This document shows positions 6,177-9,746 of a stretch of DNA of 9,746 nt, in pieces. The stretch is from Candidatus Latescibacterota bacterium (GTDB lineage Bacteria > Latescibacterota > UBA2968 > GCA-2709665). The notes under the pieces are model-generated. The model saw nothing but the letters and a program-made list of their open reading frames with translations. It did not search any database and was not told where the DNA came from. Within the stretch, counting starts at the first letter, position 1, and the number at the start of each line of letters is the position of its first letter. The DNA is taken from assembly GCA_030746455.1 (NCBI GenBank), contig JASLMQ010000822.1, positions 1 to 9,746 on the forward strand, read 5' to 3'. A program made the position numbers and the translations under genes.

Positions 6177-7244
6177 TCAGGTGTTCCTAACAAACCACCC
6201 CACAATCTCTTCCGCCTCCCGCTCGTTCTTCGCCGTCGTCTCGTAGTACACCCCTTCCGGCTTCAGGATGCCGTGCAGGTGTTTGATCCGGTCCACCGAC
6301 CCGCTGACGTGAAGGCTCTTCCCCGCGTCCTGGATCCTGGCCAGCAGCTCGGGCCATTCCGTCTGCGCCGGCTTCCCTGCGCCGGGCACCCACTGAATCC
6401 CATCCAGATTCTCGATCGCAAGGACCTCATCCAGATGTCGGAGGGCCCCCTCTCCGTCATAATGGTAGATGCTGTGGTCGAGAAAAGTGGCTTCCTCCTC
6501 GAGCGCGGGCAGGATGAATGCGTTGAACATCCCGGGCGATACCATGATGGCGAAGTCGCACTGCATCACGGCGAAGCGATGCGGGGAGTAGAACGAGATC
6601 CACCCGATGCTTCCCCGTTCGGTCATGTTGGCGGCCTCTCGCAGTGCGTCATAGATCTCAGCATAGAGCGCCCTCACGTCGGCCATCGCCAGGTGCACCA
6701 GCTCGGGGCAGTCGATCAGGTCCATGCACAGGTCCTCCGGCTCTCGAATGCTCGCCAGGGCGTCCAGGTTGCTGTGCATATCGAGCATCCCCACCAGATA
6801 CTTCCCCTCCGATGCCTTCCCCGCCACCCGCATGAACTCGAGCATCTTCTTCCACCACATGGTGTCGGGATCGAGACGAATGGGGAGAGCGTCTCGCCAG
6901 TCCTCCACGTAGGGCACGGCCCAGCTGGTCCTGTTGAAGGAATCCTTCGATCGCTCGAGATCGGCGCCCAGGAACGCGCCGAACTGGTCCGGCCCGAAGG
7001 AGGGCTCCAGGAACGGAACGGCGTCCGCCGCGAAGTAGGTGTGCTCCGCCCGCGCCTCCCACCGCGCCACGGCCTCTGCGAAGTCCCCGTCCCAGCCGTC
7101 CATGTAAGGGGGTGCTGGTGGAATCTCGCTCCCCTCCTTCGGGGCCCTCACCGCCAGGCACGGCCGATCGATGATCTCCCGGTTCCAGAACGCTTCCCAA
7201 TGTGCCCGCGCATCCTCGAAATCAGGCTTGTAGAGCAGTTCCAT
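6177..7244 (-). CDS. Second UROD-like family protein (methyltransferase-like branch), not HemE
   Basis: The 355-residue protein falls in a UROD-like subfamily sometimes labelled as trimethylamine corrinoid protein in databases. Visible landmarks are MLDMHSNLDALASIREPEDL (153-172), MQCDFAIMVSPGMFNAFILP (227-246), IYHYDGEGALRHLDEVLAI (259-277) and GIQWVPGAG (282-290). The position of the methyltransferase zinc motif H-x-C-G is taken by H-Y-D-G (261-264), so the usual Cys ligand is absent. The HemE M-R-Q-A-G-R signature is also absent. It is predicted cytoplasmic. The ATG at 7244 has a strong AAGGAGAGGA Shine-Dalgarno. It lies 123 bp downstream of the M28 peptidase on the same strand and probably shares its transcript. 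It differs markedly from the UROD-like protein at 2995-4116, so the pair is not a recent duplication. No corrinoid protein gene is in the window. The substrate is unknown. Confidence 0.83.
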   Translation of the reverse strand: MELLYKPDFEDARAHWEAFWNREIIDRPCLAVRAPKEGSEIPPAPPYMDGWDGDFAEAVARWEARAEHTYFAADAVPFLEPSFGPDQFGAFLGADLERSKDSFNRTSWAVPYVEDWRDALPIRLDPDTMWWKKMLEFMRVAGKASEGKYLVGMLDMHSNLDALASIREPEDLCMDLIDCPELVHLAMADVRALYAEIYDALREAANMTERGSIGWISFYSPHRFAVMQCDFAIMVSPGMFNAFILPALEEEATFLDHSIYHYDGEGALRHLDEVLAIENLDGIQWVPGAGKPAQTEWPELLARIQDAGKSLHVSGSVDRIKHLHGILKPEGVYYETTAKNEREAEEIVGWFVRNT

Positions 7245-7284
7245 TCCTCTCCTTGATTAGGGCTCTGGCCTTGCCTCTTTTTCC

Positions 7285-7298
7285 CTCTGCCTTCTGCC
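7285..7298. repeat. CTCTGCC-TTCTGCC heptad pair upstream of the second UROD-like gene
   Basis: Two exact units, CTCTGCC (7285-7291) and TTCTGCC (7292-7298), lie in the 123-bp gap between the M28 peptidase and UROD-like genes. The same two heptamers occur in reverse order at 6144-6157. On the coding strand they read as a purine-rich GGCAGAAGGCAGAG leader about 40 bases before the start codon. Confidence 0.55.
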
Positions 7299-7367
7299 GG
7301 CATTCCGAATCCCTTTGATGAGCCACACGTGCCTGCCGTAGAATCAAGAAGCGTCCAGACCCCTTGC

Positions 7368-8519
7368 TCAGAAGTCCTGGAGCCGCCCAATCAGTTCTCG
7401 CAGCACCATGAACGACGACTCCGCGCAATCGTGCGGCACGTTCGCCGCGTCGTCGTCCGGCGTGTGGTTCGCCGCAAGGGTGTCGTATCCCCGGCTGTTG
7501 AAGTTGATCCCCCGAACGTGCGCGTTGATACCGCGGAAGGGCGCCGCGTCGTTCATCCAGCACTCCTCCTGGCCCGCGTAGATCGGCTCCGTCTTCATCT
7601 CCAGGTCACCGTGGATCGCCTTCACAAGCGCCATCAGCTCGGCGTCGACCGTCGAGGCCCATAGATTCGGCCCGTAGGTGAGGGAATCCGAGTTCACGAT
7701 GAACCGGATGTCCTTCGCCGTGCCCTCGGCCTGTCTCCGCTTCACGTAGTGCTTGGCGCCCAGGCACCCGTATTCCTCGCTTCCCGTCATCAGGAAGGTG
7801 AGCGTCCGTTTCGGCTTCGTGCCCGAAACAGCGTGCGCAAGCATCGTGTGGATGATCGCCGTCGCCGTGTTGTCGTTCGCCCCCTCGGTGCATATGATCG
7901 AGTCCAGGTGCGCGATAAGCAGGATCTCGTCAGCGCTCTCCCCGGGCAGTGAGGCCACCACATTGTAGGTGGGGAGCTCGGGAGCATACACCACGCGCAG
8001 CCGCACCTGCACCGGTGCCTCGTCCTTCACCAGGAGGTCCACCAACGGCACATCGCGAATCCCGATGATGAACCTCGGGAGGGACAGGAGCTCATCCCCG
8101 AACAGGTACATGGGCTCGATTCCCACGTCCTTGCTCACGCAGATGGTCGCGGCAATCTCCCCGGTTGCCACATCCTCGATTCCGTAAGGAACACCTTCCC
8201 TGTCGACGCGCCGGATCACACCGTGGAACCCGGCATCGGACGTGCCGGCACAGTTCTCGGCCACCCCCACGTTCAGCCGGGTACCCTTGTGGAAGATCTC
8301 CGGCCTGGGAACCGTGGCCCAGAAGTCGAGATACCGATCCAGGAACGCGATCGGGAGGGCCGGAACCAGCTCCGAGTAGAGGATCTTGGCGGCCTGTTCG
8401 TACTCCTGCGTGCCCGAGGGATGGGGTCCCAGGTCCGCGCAGAGCCGCTTCAGCATCTCTGCAAAGTAGTCGGCCCGCTTCTGCGGTGTCTCGACCAGGT
8501 GCCTCGTGCCGGTGTCCAT
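7368..8519 (-). CDS. M28-family metallopeptidase with PA-like insertion, cytoplasmic
   Basis: This 383-residue zinc peptidase has the full M28 ligand set: H-L-D at 204-206, Asp216 in GANDNTATA, Glu248-Glu249 in TGSEEYGCLGAKHY, Asp278 in NSDSL, and His352 in ANHTPDDDAAN. M28 enzymes are co-catalytic dizinc aminopeptidases or carboxypeptidases, and related members cyclise or deacylate small molecules. Residues about 85-175 form a PA-domain-like insertion before the catalytic core. No signal peptide is present, so it should act in the cytoplasm on peptides or small amide substrates. The ATG at 8519 is six bases after GGGAGG. The frame stays open to a TTG at 8585 with another ATG at 8555, but these lie within the proposed leader and have poorer Shine-Dalgarno spacing. 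It leads the unit that includes the second UROD-like gene and is divergent from the Gfo/Idh/MocA gene at 8692. Confidence 0.92.
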   Translation of the reverse strand: MDTGTRHLVETPQKRADYFAEMLKRLCADLGPHPSGTQEYEQAAKILYSELVPALPIAFLDRYLDFWATVPRPEIFHKGTRLNVGVAENCAGTSDAGFHGVIRRVDREGVPYGIEDVATGEIAATICVSKDVGIEPMYLFGDELLSLPRFIIGIRDVPLVDLLVKDEAPVQVRLRVVYAPELPTYNVVASLPGESADEILLIAHLDSIICTEGANDNTATAIIHTMLAHAVSGTKPKRTLTFLMTGSEEYGCLGAKHYVKRRQAEGTAKDIRFIVNSDSLTYGPNLWASTVDAELMALVKAIHGDLEMKTEPIYAGQEECWMNDAAPFRGINAHVRGINFNSRGYDTLAANHTPDDDAANVPHDCAESSFMVLRELIGRLQDF

Positions 8520-8525
8520 CACGGT

Positions 8526-8531
8526 CCTCCC
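8526..8531 (-). promoter_or_regulatory. Ribosome-binding site that decides the M28 peptidase start
   Basis: GGGAGG on the minus strand lies six bases before the ATG at 8519. This supports that start over the in-frame TTG (8585), ATG (8555) and GTG (8522) codons upstream. Confidence 0.65.
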
Positions 8532-8588
8532 GCTTGCGGTCGGTGTCCATCCCATTGCGCTGGATATTTGCCTCCGTTTTCGCAACCG

Positions 8589-8622
8589 GCAATGTTATAT
8601 TACAAAAGTGCACCCATTACAA
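8589..8622. promoter_or_regulatory. Candidate divergent promoter for the M28 peptidase and Gfo/Idh/MocA gene
   Basis: For the minus strand, a -35-like TTGTAA (8622 down to 8617) is followed after exactly 17 bases by -10-like TATAAC (8599 down to 8594). For the plus strand, TGTTATATT (8593-8601) is an extended -10 of the TGnTATATT form. The two -10 elements overlap. Start codons lie 75-95 bases away (8519 and 8692). The 8589-8609 part matches the element at 4998-5018 in 15 of 21 positions. Confidence 0.5.
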
Positions 8623-8691
8623 TGACTTTCTTGACCGCTTGGGGCGCTGGAAGTCGCTGCCAATGACTACCCCTCGAGTTCAGGCCTCGGA

Positions 8692-9696
8692 ATGGAGGAA
8701 AACCAAGGCAAACCCGTGAAGATCGGCGTCGTGGGGCTCGGAAACTTCGGGCGCTTGCACGCCCTCACCCTTGCCGGACTGGCCGAGTCCGAGCTGGTGG
8801 CCCTGGTTGCGAGGCGGCAGGCAAGTCTGGACGCGCTGGACCCCGATCTCGCGGGAGTCCCACACGGTCCCCGGCCGAAGGGATGGCTGGACCTGGACCG
8901 GGCCATCGCCGAATCCGATGCGGAGGCCTGGGTCGTGGCCACCTCAACGGCCTCCCACGTCCAGGTTACGCGCGCCCTTCTCGCCTCGGGGACGCCGGTC
9001 CTCCTCGAGAAGCCCATTTCGGAAGACCTGGCCGAGGTCAGGTCTCTCGCGGAGCTCGTGGCCCCTGACTCCGCCAACCTGATGCTCGGGCACATCCTGC
9101 TCTTCAACAGCGAGTTTCTCCAGCTGCAGGAAGAGGCCCGGAACCGCGGCCCCGTCAAGCACATCAGCTGCGTACGCCACCGCCCTGTTGCGACCATGGA
9201 TGCCTTCCCTGGTGAGTCGCCCTTTCACCTCACCATGGTCCACGACCTCTATTGCGTCCTCGCACTGACGAACCGGGCCGAGCCCGTTCACTTCAGCGCC
9301 CAGGTGCACCGCACCTCCGATGGATCCTGCGATCTGGCGCTCGCCCAGCTCGTCTGGGAGAACGGCACCGTCGCCTCCTTCGAGGCCTCGTTCCTCACGC
9401 CGGAGGGCATGGCGGCCGACGGATTCGATCGGATGGAGGTTTTCGGCGAGGGTTGGATGGCCCGTATCCGTCCGAATCCACGTCCCATCGAGCTCTGGGA
9501 CGAGAAGGCGCACTGGCCGATGGCGCTCGAGATCCGCGCCGATCCATCTTCACCCGGCGGCATGCTCGCCGAAGAGCTCCGCTGTTTCTGCCGTGTCGTC
9601 CGGGGCCAGCAGCCCATCCCTGTCGGGGCGACGTATGCCGACGCCGTGCAGGTCGAGCGCTGGCTCGACAAGCTCGGACGCTGCGCAGTGGGATAG
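8692..9696 (+). CDS. Gfo/Idh/MocA family oxidoreductase (second copy)
   Basis: The 334-residue protein has an N-terminal Rossmann motif GLGNFG (15-20) and the catalytic E-K-P at 106-108 (VLLEKPIS), followed by a substrate domain with His184 in MVHDLYCV. It should oxidise or reduce a sugar-type hydroxyl with NAD(P). Compared with the inositol-dehydrogenase pattern D-x-x-x-H-x-x-D, only the His is kept: the earlier Asp is Leu180 and the later one Tyr187, so substrate handling may differ. The start is uncertain. ATG at 8692 has only a weak CGGA upstream. GTG at 8716 would give the more usual V/M-K-I-G-V-V-G-L-G beginning with AAGG eight bases before it. It is only distantly similar to the copy at 1872-2912. 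It is divergent from the M28 gene and probably cotranscribed with the gene at 9724. The substrate is unknown. Confidence 0.92.
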   Translation: MEENQGKPVKIGVVGLGNFGRLHALTLAGLAESELVALVARRQASLDALDPDLAGVPHGPRPKGWLDLDRAIAESDAEAWVVATSTASHVQVTRALLASGTPVLLEKPISEDLAEVRSLAELVAPDSANLMLGHILLFNSEFLQLQEEARNRGPVKHISCVRHRPVATMDAFPGESPFHLTMVHDLYCVLALTNRAEPVHFSAQVHRTSDGSCDLALAQLVWENGTVASFEASFLTPEGMAADGFDRMEVFGEGWMARIRPNPRPIELWDEKAHWPMALEIRADPSSPGGMLAEELRCFCRVVRGQQPIPVGATYADAVQVERWLDKLGRCAVG

Positions 9697-9723
9697 ACTG
9701 TTCCTCTCAGGAGGTACCAAGCC

Positions 9724-9746
9724 ATGACACCGCGTGCCGATGCCCA
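9724..9746 (+). CDS. Start of an unidentified gene, truncated by the window edge
   Basis: The ATG at 9724 is preceded by a near-perfect AGGAGGT (9709-9715) with eight-base spacing, and seven codons (MTPRADA) follow without a stop. It begins 27 bp after the Gfo/Idh/MocA stop, so the two are probably cotranscribed. Too little is present to name the product. Confidence 0.6.

Noticed and set aside
6129..7256. Plus-strand open frame over the second UROD-like gene
   Set aside because: It is antisense to a recognisable gene and begins in the heptad repeat, with no motif.
1..9746. Search for CRISPR, tRNA, rRNA, integrase or transposon ends
   Set aside because: No spaced repeat array, cloverleaf, conserved rRNA stretch, recombinase gene or terminal inverted repeats with target duplication were recognised.

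Overview
The window is GC-rich and gene-dense, with mostly bacterial-type Shine-Dalgarno starts. Eight complete protein genes, one 5' portion of a gene at the left edge and the first codons of another at the right edge can be supported. No rRNA, tRNA, CRISPR array, transposase or phage gene was seen. The gene mix (sialidase-like beta-propellers, Gfo/Idh/MocA oxidoreductases, uroporphyrinogen-decarboxylase-like (UROD-like) proteins, a DapA-superfamily lyase) resembles uncultured carbohydrate-degrading lineages such as Latescibacterota, Poribacteria, Hydrogenedentota or Armatimonadota. That placement is an inference from gene content and has low confidence.

Layout. Positions 4932 down to 1 (minus strand) carry a five-gene run: metallo-beta-lactamase-fold hydrolase, UROD-like protein, Gfo/Idh/MocA oxidoreductase, DapA-superfamily lyase and an Asp-box (sialidase-like) propeller that leaves the window. 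Positions 5092-6084 (plus) carry a second Asp-box propeller, divergent from the five-gene run. It meets a second, distantly related UROD-like gene (6177-7244, minus) tail to tail, with a strong GC hairpin between them. Upstream of that gene, on the same strand, is an M28-family metallopeptidase (7368-8519). A second Gfo/Idh/MocA gene (8692-9696, plus) is divergent from the peptidase and is followed after 27 bp by the start of another plus-strand gene at 9724.

How the genes may work together (inference). The minus-strand run reads like an oxidative catabolic route for a sugar or sugar derivative: NAD(P)-dependent oxidation (Gfo/Idh/MocA), possible lactone opening (MBL hydrolase) and C-C cleavage or rearrangement by a DapA-type Schiff-base enzyme. 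The UROD-like proteins are the unusual part. Neither has the haem-pathway signature nor the usual zinc cysteine motif of corrinoid methyltransferases, so their reaction cannot be named. The DapA-type enzyme keeps the Schiff-base Lys and Tyr but has lost the residues that normally bind pyruvate and aspartate semialdehyde.

Non-coding structure. The two divergent gaps (4933-5091 and 8520-8691) hold similar AT-rich elements with overlapping -10-like hexamers on both strands, at similar distances from all four start codons. An 18-bp near-palindrome lies upstream of the DapA-family gene. Three kinds of short word-like repeat (TTTGCATTTT, YTYTGCC heptads, CCTTCG) sit only between genes, and two heptad tracts bracket the second UROD-like gene. 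No gene-free stretch exceeds 180 bases. The clearest novelty is a probably undescribed catabolic gene set rather than a defence or mobile system.
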